Source: Pseudarthrobacter sp. GA104
GTDB lineage: Bacteria; Actinomycetota; Actinomycetes; Actinomycetales; Micrococcaceae
Length of the DNA stretch: 64,000 nt
Direction of reading: 5' to 3'
Assembly (NCBI RefSeq): GCF_009741265.1
Contig: NZ_WOWL01000001.1
Coordinates: 2,232,001-2,296,000, forward strand
Under the pieces are notes generated by a model, which did not search any database, was not told the origin of the DNA, and saw only the letters and a list, made by a program, of their open reading frames with translations. The translations under genes and the position numbers were made by a program. Below are positions 49,857-58,691 of this stretch, one piece after another. How positions within the stretch are numbered: position 1 is the stretch's first letter; the number at the start of each line of letters is the position of its first letter.

Positions 49857-51086
49857 CTACGGCAGTTCCAGGCTGGTGCGGTAGGCCGCCAGGAACGTGG
49901 AGATCCGCCGCACGGCCTCCCGGATATCCAGCACGGACGGAAGGATCACGAACCGGAAGTGGTCCGACGCCGGCCAGTTGAAGGCCGAACCGTGCGAGAC
50001 AAGGATTTTCTGGTCCTGCAGCAGGTCCAGGACAAATTGCTCGTCGCTGCTGATGGGGTAGAGCTCCGGATCCAGCCGGGGAAACAGGTACATGGCTCCA
50101 GCCGCAGGCACGCATGTCACGCCGGGGATGGCCGTCAGCAGTTGGTGGGCAAGGTCCCGCTGTTCGCGGAGCCTGCCGCCGGGCCGCACCAGCGCCTCGA
50201 TGCTCTGGTAGCCGCCCAGGCAGGTCTGGATGGCGTGCTGGGCCGGGACATTGGCGCACAGGCGCAGGGAGGCAAGCAGTTCCAGTCCCTCCCGGTAGGC
50301 GGCGGTTGCGGCGAGCGGTCCGGTGACTGCCACCCAGCCGGCCCGGTAGCCCGGCATCCGGTAGGCCTTGGACAGGCCGCTGAACGTCAGGCAGCAGACG
50401 TCCTCCGCCACAGCGGCAGTGTGGATGTGTTTGGCGTCCTCGTACAGCACCTTCTCGTAGATCTCGTCGGAGAACAGGACCAGGTGGTGCTTGCGGGCCA
50501 GCTCCGCGAACTGCGCCAGGATGTGGCGCGGGTAGACGGCGCCGGTGGGGTTGTTGGGGTTGATGATCACAATCCCCTTGGTGCGGCTGGTGATCTTGGC
50601 TTCCACGTCGGCCATGTCCGGCCACCAGTTCTCCGCCTCGTCGCAGAGGTAGTGCACCGGCTTGCCGCCGGTCAGGGTGACGGCGGCCGTCCAGAGAGGG
50701 TAGTCCGGTGCCGGCACCAGGATCTCGTCGCCGTTCTCCATGAACGCCTGCAGGCACATTGAAATGAGCTCGCTGACGCCGTTGCCGATGAAGACGTCCT
50801 CCACGCCAATCTGCATCAGGCCGCGGGTCTGGTAGTACTGCGAGATCGCCGTGCGCGCCGTGAAGATGCCCTTCGAGTCGCTGTAGCCCTGGGCACCGCG
50901 CAGGTGGTGGATCATGTCCACCACCACGGACTCCGGCGCCTCCAGCCCGAACGGTGCGGTGTCCCCCAGGTTCATCTTGAGGATCCGGTGCCCCTCCGCC
51001 TCCATGGCTTTGGCGGCCCGCAGGATGGGCCCGCGGAGTTCGTACCGCACGTTCTGGAGCTTGCTGGAGTGTTGCATGGGGCGCAT
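49857..51086 (-). CDS. PLP-dependent aminotransferase (alanine/aspartate-type, class I)
   Basis: The product is 409 residues. The class I fold is visible in NPNNPTGAVYP, SDEIYEKVLYEDAKHIH and the lysine-bearing FSGLSKAYRMPGYRAGW. The close match to AlaA-type enzymes in the N-terminus (KLQNVRYELRGPILRAAKAMEAEGHRILKMNLGDTAPFG) suggests pyruvate/alanine or glutamate as partner amino acid. Starts at 51086 (MRPMQHSSK) and 51077 (MQHSSK) are both possible; neither has a strong ribosome-binding site. It lies just downstream of the GH13 gene. Confidence 0.88.
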   Translation of the reverse strand: MRPMQHSSKLQNVRYELRGPILRAAKAMEAEGHRILKMNLGDTAPFGLEAPESVVVDMIHHLRGAQGYSDSKGIFTARTAISQYYQTRGLMQIGVEDVFIGNGVSELISMCLQAFMENGDEILVPAPDYPLWTAAVTLTGGKPVHYLCDEAENWWPDMADVEAKITSRTKGIVIINPNNPTGAVYPRHILAQFAELARKHHLVLFSDEIYEKVLYEDAKHIHTAAVAEDVCCLTFSGLSKAYRMPGYRAGWVAVTGPLAATAAYREGLELLASLRLCANVPAQHAIQTCLGGYQSIEALVRPGGRLREQRDLAHQLLTAIPGVTCVPAAGAMYLFPRLDPELYPISSDEQFVLDLLQDQKILVSHGSAFNWPASDHFRFVILPSVLDIREAVRRISTFLAAYRTSLELP

Positions 51087-51124
51087 GGTTGATTTTTTCA
51101 CAAACGGACGACGCCGGCGCACGG

Positions 51125-52819
51125 CTAGGGTGCCGGCCGATCGCCCTTGCGGTGCAGGCGGAACCAGCGGTAACCGTAGCGTCCCAGCCCAACCGTGAAG
51201 CCGCCGTCGGGATCCAGCGCTGTGTTGTCGCCGTCGAACAGGTCCAGCAGGACAGCGTCCCTGAACGCATTCCGCGGCCCGTCCTCCGCGCCCACCGTGC
51301 CCCTGACCTTCACGGGCTCCTCCCCGAAGTTGTGCAGCAGCACCAGGGTGCCGCCGTCCGAGCTGAGCGTGTGGGCGAAGACGGCCGGCTCCGGCTGGTC
51401 GATGAGGGCGAACTTGCCCCAGCCCAGCTCCGCCGATTCGCGGTAGCGGCGGATCAGCGTGACCATGAAGTTGAACAGCGAACCGGGGTCCCGCTTGGCT
51501 TTGGCGGCATTCAGGTTGTCCGGGCCATACTCGCCCCGGACAACGGGCGCCACGAGTCGGGACACGTTGGCGGTGGAGAACCCGCCATTCTTTTCGTCAT
51601 TCCATTGCATCGGGGTGCGCACGGCGGCGCGGCTCTTCTGCCGCAGGTCCTCGCCCATCCCGATCTCCTCGCCGTAGAACAGCACCGGTGTGCCGGGCAG
51701 GGAGAACATCAGCGAGTACACCATCCTGATGCGTTCCTGGTCGCCGCCGAGCATCGGGGGTAGCCGCCGGCGCAGCCCGCGCCCGTAGATCTGCATGTTC
51801 TTCTCGGGCCCGAACGCCGCGAAGACCTCTTCGCGCTCGCCGTCGGTGAGCTTGTCCAGGGTGAGTTCGTCATGGTTGCGGACGAACATGGCCCACTGGT
51901 TGTCGGGGTGGAGCGGTGGCCGGCTCTTCAGGGTTTCGGCCAGGGGACGGGCGTCCTGGCGGGCCAGCGACAGGTAGATGTGCTGCATGGACATGAAGTC
52001 GAACTGCATGTTCAGCTCGTTGCCCTCGGGGCCGCCGAAGTACTCCACCTGTTCCTTGTAGGGCAGGTTCACCTCGCCCAGCAGGACCGCGCTCCCGTTC
52101 CGGCGGCTGACGAAACTCCGCAATGCTGCCAGGTATGCGTGCGGATCCAGGTTGGCGGCCTCGTCCCTGGGCTGGCCCCGGGTTTCCAGGAAGAAAGGCA
52201 CCGCGTCCAGGCGGAACCCGTCCAGGCCCAGCTCAAGCCACAGGCCCATGGCCTTGGCGATTTCATTCCGCACCGATTCGTTGGTCACGTTCAGGTCAGG
52301 CTGGTGTTTGGCGAACATGTGCAGGTACCACTCGCCGGTAGCGTCGTCCTGGGTCCAGAGTGAGTTCTCTTCGCCCGGGAACACTACCTCGGAGGACGTA
52401 TCCGGGGGAGTGTCGCTCCGCCACACGTAGTAGTCCCGGTACCGGTTGTCCGTGGATTGCCGGGCCTCGACAAACCAAGGGTGCTGGTTCGAGGTGTGGT
52501 TCACCACAAAGTCCGCGATGACCCGCATGCCGCGGTCCTTGGCGGCCCTGATGAACTCCACCAGGTCCCCCATGGTGCCCAGCCGCGGATCCACGGTGAA
52601 GAAATCCGTGACATCGTAGCCATCGTCCCGGTCCGGCGAGGGGTAGAAGGGCATCAGCCAGATGCAGGTCACGCCCAGGGCGGCCAGGTAGTCCACGCGC
52701 TGGGTGAGGCCGGCGAAGTCCCCGGTGCCATCGCCGTCGTCATCAAAGAACGTCTCGACGTCCAGGCAGTACACCACTGCGTTCTTCCACCAGAGGTCCG
52801 AGGTTTCGGCGATCCTCAT
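51125..52819 (-). CDS. GH13 alpha-amylase family enzyme, trehalose synthase-like
   Basis: The 564-residue protein is a typical GH13 (alpha/beta)8 enzyme: DYLAALGVTCIWLMPFYPSP, ADFVVNHTS, the nucleophile region GFRLDAVPFF, the acid/base GEVNLP and the third carboxylate in VRNHDELTLDKL. The motif set resembles trehalose synthase/GH13_16-type enzymes rather than secreted amylases, and no signal peptide is seen. It would act on alpha-glucans or maltose in the cytoplasm. The start overlaps the stop of the LLM oxidoreductase by 4 bp. Confidence 0.88.
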   Translation of the reverse strand: MRIAETSDLWWKNAVVYCLDVETFFDDDGDGTGDFAGLTQRVDYLAALGVTCIWLMPFYPSPDRDDGYDVTDFFTVDPRLGTMGDLVEFIRAAKDRGMRVIADFVVNHTSNQHPWFVEARQSTDNRYRDYYVWRSDTPPDTSSEVVFPGEENSLWTQDDATGEWYLHMFAKHQPDLNVTNESVRNEIAKAMGLWLELGLDGFRLDAVPFFLETRGQPRDEAANLDPHAYLAALRSFVSRRNGSAVLLGEVNLPYKEQVEYFGGPEGNELNMQFDFMSMQHIYLSLARQDARPLAETLKSRPPLHPDNQWAMFVRNHDELTLDKLTDGEREEVFAAFGPEKNMQIYGRGLRRRLPPMLGGDQERIRMVYSLMFSLPGTPVLFYGEEIGMGEDLRQKSRAAVRTPMQWNDEKNGGFSTANVSRLVAPVVRGEYGPDNLNAAKAKRDPGSLFNFMVTLIRRYRESAELGWGKFALIDQPEPAVFAHTLSSDGGTLVLLHNFGEEPVKVRGTVGAEDGPRNAFRDAVLLDLFDGDNTALDPDGGFTVGLGRYGYRWFRLHRKGDRPAP

Positions 52820-53808
52820 GCCGGAGCCTGTGCCTGCGCCTGGAGCCGCGAGCCGTGCACCTGTGGAAGGACCTCCGCGCCGAACGCATCAATGAACGGC
52901 GCCTGCTCCTGCCCCACGAAGTGCAGGTAGAGCTCGTCGAAGCCCAGGTCGGAGTAGCCGGCCAGCCACTCGGCGTGCTGGCCCAGGCTCGCCGAAACGT
53001 TGACGGCCTTGCGGACCTGTTCCTCGCCCACCTGCCCGCTGACGCCGTCGAAATGCCCGGCTGTGGGGAGGTCCCACGGGACAGGCGGGGCGAAGGTGTT
53101 GGTCCGCCACTGGTCCAGGGCGATCGCTGCCGCATCCTGTTCACGGGGCGCCCAGGACAGATGGACCTGCAGCACGGCTTTGCCGAGGCCGCCGTTGTCC
53201 CGGTAGGCGGCCAGCATGTCCTTGAGCTTGGCTGCCGGCTGGTTGACGGTGACCAGGCCGTCCGCCCAGACGGCGGCGCGGCGGGCGGTGTCCACGCTGA
53301 TGGCAGGGGCGATCAGGGGTGGCGGGGAGTCCGGCACATCCCAGATCCGGGCCTGCTCCACGGTGACCAGGCCGTGGTGCGTTACGTCCTCGCCCCGGTG
53401 GAGCCGCCGGATCACCTCAACGCATTCCTCCAGCCGGCGCTGCCGCGTTTCCTTGGGCGGCCACGCGTCGCCGGTGATGTGCTCATTCATGTTCTCGCCG
53501 CTGCCGGGTGCCATCCAGAACCGGCCCGGGAACATGCTGGCCAGCGTGGCGGAAGCGTGGGCGATGATGGCCGGGTGGTAGCGCTGGCCAGGCGCCGTCA
53601 CCACTCCAAACCGGAGGCCGGTGGTGGCCAGCGCGGCCCCCAGCCAGGACCAGGCAAACCCGGAATGCCCCTGCCGGGCAGACCACGGCTCGATATGGTC
53701 CGAGCACATGGCGGCATCGAATCCTGCCCGTTCCGCGTGCTGGACGTCTTTAAGCAGTTGCCCGGGACTGATCTGTTCGTGCGAGGCGTGGAAGCCGACA
53801 GTAACCAT
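52816..53808 (-). CDS. LLM-class flavin-dependent oxidoreductase, TIGR03885-like
   Basis: The 330-residue protein is a luciferase-like TIM barrel (FHASHEQISPGQLLKDVQHAERAGFDAAMCSDH, then GRFWMAPGSGENMNEH) of the type named probable non-F420 flavinoid oxidoreductase, which is FMN- or flavin-dependent. It overlaps the GH13 gene by 4 bp and is probably co-transcribed with it. The substrate is unknown. Divergent from the AEC carrier gene. Confidence 0.83.
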   Translation of the reverse strand: MVTVGFHASHEQISPGQLLKDVQHAERAGFDAAMCSDHIEPWSARQGHSGFAWSWLGAALATTGLRFGVVTAPGQRYHPAIIAHASATLASMFPGRFWMAPGSGENMNEHITGDAWPPKETRQRRLEECVEVIRRLHRGEDVTHHGLVTVEQARIWDVPDSPPPLIAPAISVDTARRAAVWADGLVTVNQPAAKLKDMLAAYRDNGGLGKAVLQVHLSWAPREQDAAAIALDQWRTNTFAPPVPWDLPTAGHFDGVSGQVGEEQVRKAVNVSASLGQHAEWLAGYSDLGFDELYLHFVGQEQAPFIDAFGAEVLPQVHGSRLQAQAQAPA

Positions 53809-53981
53809 CGTTAACCTCTACCGTCCGGGGAGGTGTTGTGTCGAGGGGTCGCGGGGCTTCCTGTGTCCAGGGGGCGCGGCGCCTTTCCGACCGCCGGTCA
53901 CTTGTCAGATAACTTTGGACTTGTAGTACTGCGCTGCCCCGGACTCGCGCGCAGGCCGCGGAAACGGAAGGAAGTACCCCT

Positions 53982-54905
53982 GTGGGCGGTGTGCTGATCG
54001 GCCTGGCGGTGATCGGCGTCGTCATTGCGGTGGGGTACATCGCCGCACGGTGCGGCCTGGGCGGTGAGCACACTGTCTCCGCACTGACCCGCACTGCCTT
54101 CTTCATCACCAACCCCGTCCTGCTGTTTACCGTGGTGCTGGAATCGGACCTCACCGTGGTGTTCTCGGCCTATGTGCCGCTGGCGCTGATCACGGCAGCC
54201 GCCACCGCACTGCTGTACGTGCTGGCCAGCCGGCTGTGGTTCCGGCGGCCGCTGGCGGAAACCGCCGTGGGCGCAATGGCCAGTTCCTATGTCAACGCGA
54301 ACAACATCGGCATCCCCATCACGCTGTATGCCCTGGGCGATGCGACCCCCGTGGCGCCGGTGCTGCTGGTCCAGCTGCTCCTGTTCGCCCCGCTGGTCCT
54401 CACCCTGCTGGACCTATCCGCGGCCGGCCGGGTCTCGCCGCGCCTGCTGCTCACCCAGCCCTTCCGGAACCCCATGATCATCGCATCCCTGCTGGGGGTG
54501 GTCCTCGCAGCGTTCCGTGTGGAACTTCCGGAACCCGTGATGGCACCGCTGGCACTCCTGGGCGGAGCCGCCGTCCCCGTGGTGCTGCTGGCCTTCGGCA
54601 TGTCCCTGCACGGGACCCGGATGCTCCAAAGCGGCGGCCACACTGCGGAAATCCTCACTGCCACCGCGCTGAAGTCCGCGGTGATGCCCGTGGTGGCCTT
54701 CGTCGTCGGCCGCTTTCTCTTCAACCTGGACCAGCACATGCTCCTGGGCGTGGTGCTGATGGCGGCGCTGCCTTCGGCCCAGAACGTGTTCCTGTTCGCC
54801 GCGAAGTACGGGCGGGGCGTTGCGGTGGCCCGGGAAACCATCCTGCTGTCGACGGCGGCCGCGGCCCCGGCACTGCTCCTCATTGTGTGGCTGCTGGCCG
54901 GCTGA
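53982..54905 (+). CDS. AEC family transporter
   Basis: The 307-residue protein has ten hydrophobic segments and the auxin efflux carrier-type core (SYVNANNIGIPITLYALGD; LALLGGAAVPVVLLAFGMSL; LMAALPSAQNVFLFAAKY). The start is GTG 53982, 9 nt after GGAAGGAAG. It may export organic acids or other small molecules; the substrate is not evident. Divergent from the LLM oxidoreductase. Confidence 0.83.
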   Translation: MGGVLIGLAVIGVVIAVGYIAARCGLGGEHTVSALTRTAFFITNPVLLFTVVLESDLTVVFSAYVPLALITAAATALLYVLASRLWFRRPLAETAVGAMASSYVNANNIGIPITLYALGDATPVAPVLLVQLLLFAPLVLTLLDLSAAGRVSPRLLLTQPFRNPMIIASLLGVVLAAFRVELPEPVMAPLALLGGAAVPVVLLAFGMSLHGTRMLQSGGHTAEILTATALKSAVMPVVAFVVGRFLFNLDQHMLLGVVLMAALPSAQNVFLFAAKYGRGVAVARETILLSTAAAAPALLLIVWLLAG

Positions 54906-54950
54906 GCGCCGGTCTTCCGGAAGCGGCTGCCGCCCGGCAAGATGGGGCAC

Positions 54951-56039
54951 ATGGAACTTCCCGTGATGCCGCCGGTCCCGCCCATGCTTGCGAAGGCCGT
55001 CAGCGGCATTTATGGTGTTGCAGGAAGCGGGGAGTTCAGTTATGAACCCAAGTGGGACGGGTTCCGGTCCATCATCTTCCGCGACGGCGATGAGCTGGAG
55101 ATCGGCAGCCGCAACGAAAAGCCCATGACCCGCTACTTCCCGGAACTTGTTGAGGCGCTGAAGGAGAACCTGCCGCCACGCTGCGTGGTGGACGGCGAGA
55201 TCATCCTGATCGGTTCCTCCGGCGACCGGCTGGATTTCGACACCCTCCAGCAGCGCATCCACCCCGCCGCCAGCCGGGTGAAGCTGCTCGCGGCGCAGAC
55301 GCCGGCCTCCTTCGTGGCGTTCGACCTGCTGGCCCTGGGAGACGACGACTACACGGGCCGGCCCTTCACGGAACGGCGGGCGGCGCTTGAGAAGGCTCTC
55401 GCCGGCAGCAAGGCCCCGGTCCACCTCACCGCCGCCACCACGGACAGGGACACGGCGGAGCAGTGGTTCCGGCAGTTCGAGGGTGCCGGGCTGGACGGCG
55501 TGGTGGCCAAGCGCCTGGACGGCAGGTATGAGCCGGACAAGCGTGTGATGTTCAAGACCAAGCACGAGCGCACCGCCGACTGCGTGGTGGCCGGTTACCG
55601 GCTGCACAAGAGCGGGCCGGACGCCATCGGATCCCTGCTGCTGGGCTTATACAAGGACGACGGCGGCCTGGCCAGCGTGGGCGTGATCGGCGCCTTCCCC
55701 ATGAAGCGGCGGCAGGAACTGTTTGAACAGCTCCAGCCGCTGGTCACCGATTTTGACGACCATCCGTGGGCTTGGGCGAAGCAGGAGGAGGGGGAACGGA
55801 CCCCGCGGAACGCCGAAGGCAGCCGGTGGAGCGCGGGCAAGGACCTGTCCTTCGTCCCGCTGCGCCCGGAACTGGTGGTGGAGGTCCGCTACGACCACAT
55901 GGAGGGCGAAAGGTTCCGCCACACGGCCCAGTTCAACCGCTGGCGGCCGGACCGGGACCCGGAATCCTGCACCTACGCGCAGCTGGAGGAGCCGGTCAGC
56001 TTTGACCTGGCCTCGGTGCTGGAGACCGGCCGGCCGTAG
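54951..56039 (+). CDS. ATP-dependent DNA ligase (LigC-like)
   Basis: The 362-residue protein has the nucleotidyl-transfer motif KWDGFR with Lys34 (motif I), GSRNEKPMTRYFPEL, VVDGEIILIG (motif III region), FVAFDLLAL (motif IIIa), LDGVVAKRL (motif IV) and FKTKHERTADCVVAGYRLH (motif V), then a C-terminal OB domain. Length fits actinobacterial LigC enzymes, which join DNA ends in base-excision or non-homologous repair. An ATG at 54942 is also in frame. No Ku or polymerase gene lies nearby. Confidence 0.87.
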   Translation: MELPVMPPVPPMLAKAVSGIYGVAGSGEFSYEPKWDGFRSIIFRDGDELEIGSRNEKPMTRYFPELVEALKENLPPRCVVDGEIILIGSSGDRLDFDTLQQRIHPAASRVKLLAAQTPASFVAFDLLALGDDDYTGRPFTERRAALEKALAGSKAPVHLTAATTDRDTAEQWFRQFEGAGLDGVVAKRLDGRYEPDKRVMFKTKHERTADCVVAGYRLHKSGPDAIGSLLLGLYKDDGGLASVGVIGAFPMKRRQELFEQLQPLVTDFDDHPWAWAKQEEGERTPRNAEGSRWSAGKDLSFVPLRPELVVEVRYDHMEGERFRHTAQFNRWRPDRDPESCTYAQLEEPVSFDLASVLETGRP

Positions 56040-56082
56040 TTGCTGCGAGGTTGCTGCCGAAACAGCCCACTTATAACCAGTA

Positions 56083-56114
56083 AAGGCCCGCCATTCCGGG
56101 GAATGGCGGGCCTT
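56083..56114. terminator. Bidirectional terminator between the DNA ligase and MHS transporter genes
   Basis: A perfect 14-bp stem, AAGGCCCGCCATTC (56083-56096) and GAATGGCGGGCCTT (56101-56114), with a CGGG loop lies between convergent genes. T-rich tails are short (CCTTCC on plus, CCTTTA on minus). Confidence 0.75.
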
Positions 56115-56139
56115 CCGGTCCCAAAACCGGGCTGGTGCG

Positions 56140-57459
56140 TTACTTCAGGCCGAGCTGCTTGGTGGGGGTCCTGAAGGATTCCTTGGCCGTGAGGGCGGAG
56201 ACGACCGCGACGGAGCAGATGACGCCGGTAAAGATGCTGATCTGGACCCACCCGCCGGGCTTGATGCCGCCCATGGCCGCGACGATCGCCGGGGCGAAGC
56301 CTGCCATCAGGAAGCCCAGCTGGGTGCCGATGGCCAGGCCGGAGAAGCGCACCTTGGTGCTGAACATCTCGGCGTAGAAGGACGGCCAGACGGCGTTGGA
56401 GGCTGCGTAGCCGCAGGAGAAGAAGCCGATGGCTGCCAGGAACATCAGCGGCACGCTGCCGGATTCCAGGCTGAGCAGGAACACGGGGGTCAGCGCGGCA
56501 CTGGCCACGGCACCGTAGATGAACACCGGCTTGCGGCCGATCTTGTCAGCGAGCATGCCGAAGAGCGGCTGGGTGCCCAGTGCCACCAGGTTGGCGCCGA
56601 CGACGAGCCACAGCGTGGTGGTGCCGTCCACGCCGGCAACCGTCTTGGCGTAGCTGATGGCGAGGGTGCCGAACACGGTGGAGACGGCGGCGATGAAGGC
56701 GCAGCAGATGACGCGGAGGACGTCGCGCCAGTGGCCCTTGAGGAGGTCGGCGACGGGGAGCTTGGAGATCTGCGCGGACTTCTGTGCTTCCTCGAAGGCC
56801 GGCGGCTCGTGCAGGGTGCGGCGGATGAAGAAGGCAACCACCACGACGACGGCGCTCAGCCAGAAGGGGACGCGCCAGCCGATGCCGTACTTGATCTCGT
56901 CCGGAAGCGCGAGCACGGGGATGAAGACGAGGGCGGCGAGGATCTGGCCGCCCTGGGTACCGGTGAGGGTCCAGGAGGTGAAGAAGGAGCGGCGGTTGTC
57001 CGGGGCGTGCTCCAGCGTCATGGAGGAGGCGCCTGCCTGCTCGCCGGCGGCGGAGAGGCCCTGGCAAAGCCGGGCCAGGACCAGCAGGGCCGGAGCCCAC
57101 CAGCCAACGGTGTTGAAGTCCGGAAGGCAGCCGATCAGGAAGGTGGAGGCACCCATCAGCAGGAGGGTGAACATCAGGACCTTCCGGCGGCCCACCCTGT
57201 CGCCGAAGTGGCCCAGGATGACGGCGCCAACCGGCCGCGCCACGTAGGCGAAGCCGAAGGTGGCGAAGGACATGATGGCCGCGTTCGCGTCAGCATTGGG
57301 GAAGAAGACCGTGGGGAAGATCAGGGCTGCGGCGGAACCGAAGATGAAGAAGTCGTAGTATTCGACGGCGCTGCCCAGGAAGCTGGCGAGGGCTGCCTTC
57401 TTCGGCGTCCCGGCCGGGGCGGCGATGCCTGGCTCAGTGGACGGAAGTAACTGGCTCAT
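56140..57459 (-). CDS. MHS-family MFS transporter, probable quinate/shikimate or aromatic-acid importer
   Basis: The product is 439 residues from the ATG at 57459, preceded by AAGGAA. Twelve hydrophobic segments carry the metabolite:H+ symporter signatures: SAVEYYDFFIFGSAAAL after segment 1 and GHFGDRVGRRKVLMFTLLLMG. ShiA and related aromatic-acid symporters belong to this family. It is divergent from an IclR regulator that heads a quinate/shikimate-protocatechuate gene set. The substrate is inferred from context. Confidence 0.85.
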   Translation of the reverse strand: MSQLLPSTEPGIAAPAGTPKKAALASFLGSAVEYYDFFIFGSAAALIFPTVFFPNADANAAIMSFATFGFAYVARPVGAVILGHFGDRVGRRKVLMFTLLLMGASTFLIGCLPDFNTVGWWAPALLVLARLCQGLSAAGEQAGASSMTLEHAPDNRRSFFTSWTLTGTQGGQILAALVFIPVLALPDEIKYGIGWRVPFWLSAVVVVVAFFIRRTLHEPPAFEEAQKSAQISKLPVADLLKGHWRDVLRVICCAFIAAVSTVFGTLAISYAKTVAGVDGTTTLWLVVGANLVALGTQPLFGMLADKIGRKPVFIYGAVASAALTPVFLLSLESGSVPLMFLAAIGFFSCGYAASNAVWPSFYAEMFSTKVRFSGLAIGTQLGFLMAGFAPAIVAAMGGIKPGGWVQISIFTGVICSVAVVSALTAKESFRTPTKQLGLK

Positions 57460-57576
57460 GGAGTTCCTTAGATGTGACGACTTTGTCGCGGATGGATCAG
57501 GGGGCTCGCAGCCGGCGCGGCCTGGGGTAGGGGCTTGGCCCGGCACGGCTGGACGGTTGGGAAAACCCGAACAGTA

Positions 57577-57680
57577 GCCACATGGTGGGAGCTACTTGTG
57601 CGATACAGCAATGATGGCTGTGAGTGGAGTCACTTGTCAAGAAAATAATCATCATCTAGAAATAGCTCTCACTATGTGGC
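57577..57680. promoter_or_regulatory. Inverted repeat in the divergent IclR/MHS promoter region
   Basis: GCCACATGGTGGGAGCTA (57577-57594) and TAGCTCTCACTATGTGGC (57663-57680) are reverse complements except at two positions. They lie between the two start codons, 118 bp from the transporter ATG and 12 bp before the regulator ATG, and are probable binding sites of the IclR-family regulator. Confidence 0.6.
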
Positions 57681-57691
57681 AACATCGAGGT

Positions 57692-58519
57692 ATGAGTGTG
57701 AATCAAACCACAGCTGACGACGACGCAGCTGTCGACATCAAAGAGGACGCCAAGGCGGCCAAGGCGGACCGTACGGACATGGTGGGCAAGGCCTTGGGCC
57801 TCCTGGTCCTCCTGGGCGACGAGCCCCGCGGCGCGAGTGCCGCGGAAATCTCCCGCCGTGCGAACCTGCCCTTCAGCACCACCTACCGCCTGCTGGGATC
57901 GCTGACGCGGGACGGGTTCGTTGATTATGAACCGGACGGGCGCCGGTACCACCTGGGCCTGAGGATCTTCCAGCTGGGCCAGCGGGTCTCGAACCACCAC
58001 GGCTTCGCAGGAACGGCCATGCCGGTTTTGCGCCGGGTGACCGAGCAGACGGGTGAGGCAACCATCCTGAGTGTCCGGGACGGCCACCACCACCTGACGG
58101 TGAACAAGGTGGACGGTCCGCAGATGTTCAGGGTCACCAGCGACCCCGGACACCTGGGCTCCCTCTCCACTACCGCCGTCGGCAAGGCCCTGGTGGCCTT
58201 CGCGGAGGATGCCGAGCGGGAAAAGCTGTTGGCGGAGCTTCCGCTGGAGCGGTTGACGGAGAAGTCCATTACGGACCGCGACGCCTTCCGCGCCGAAATC
58301 GAGAAGGTCCGGGCCCAGGGGTATGCGGTGATGGATGAGGAGAACGAGGCCGGCATGCGCGCCGTCGCGGTCCCGCTCCTCAACTCCCAGGGCCACGCGT
58401 TCGCCTCGCTGGCCACTGCCGTTCCTGTCTTCCGCCTGAGCCTTGAAGGCCTGGAGGCGCACGTTCCCCTGCTGCAGGAGGCCGCGGCGGAACTGGCCGC
58501 GCGCCTTCCGCAGCGGTGA
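57692..58519 (+). CDS. IclR family transcriptional regulator
   Basis: The 275-residue protein has the N-terminal winged helix (GKALGLLVLLGDEPRGASAAEISRRANLPFSTTYRLLGSLTRDGFVDYE) and the IclR effector domain (LSTTAVGKALVAFAEDAE, and GYAVMDEENEAGMRAVAVPLL). Such proteins often control aromatic-acid catabolism, here most probably the divergent transporter and the downstream quinate-protocatechuate genes. The ATG at 57692 follows GAGG; the first 30 residues are low-complexity acidic. Inducer not identified. Confidence 0.9.
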   Translation: MSVNQTTADDDAAVDIKEDAKAAKADRTDMVGKALGLLVLLGDEPRGASAAEISRRANLPFSTTYRLLGSLTRDGFVDYEPDGRRYHLGLRIFQLGQRVSNHHGFAGTAMPVLRRVTEQTGEATILSVRDGHHHLTVNKVDGPQMFRVTSDPGHLGSLSTTAVGKALVAFAEDAEREKLLAELPLERLTEKSITDRDAFRAEIEKVRAQGYAVMDEENEAGMRAVAVPLLNSQGHAFASLATAVPVFRLSLEGLEAHVPLLQEAAAELAARLPQR

Positions 58520-58565
58520 GCCAGGGCGTGCCCCATCGCACGAATACCGCAGATTCAGGCCCATC

Positions 58566-58607
58566 TGTTCGTATGTAGAACAAGAGTGCGAGAAGTGAAC
58601 ATTTGTT
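58566..58607. promoter_or_regulatory. Candidate operator/promoter region of the hydroaromatic operon
   Basis: TGTTC-GTATGTA-GAACA (58566-58582) and AACA-TT-TGTT (58598-58607) are two inverted repeats about 110 and 85 bp before the dehydrogenase start. IclR-family sites are often such GTTC/GAAC-type repeats. AT-rich ATTTGTTATATCG at 58601-58613 may hold the -10 element. Confidence 0.4.
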
Positions 58608-58691
58608 ATATCGTTATTCCAGTCACCTGCTGGCGGCGTGTGCCCGAGGGCAACGCCGGCCGCCCGGTGCCGTATCAAAGGAGCTGCACGG

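Noticed and set aside
49726..51270. 514-residue minus-strand open frame overlapping the aminotransferase and GH13 genes
   Set aside because: Different frame from the aminotransferase, Arg/Pro/Gly-rich composition, no motif; shadow.
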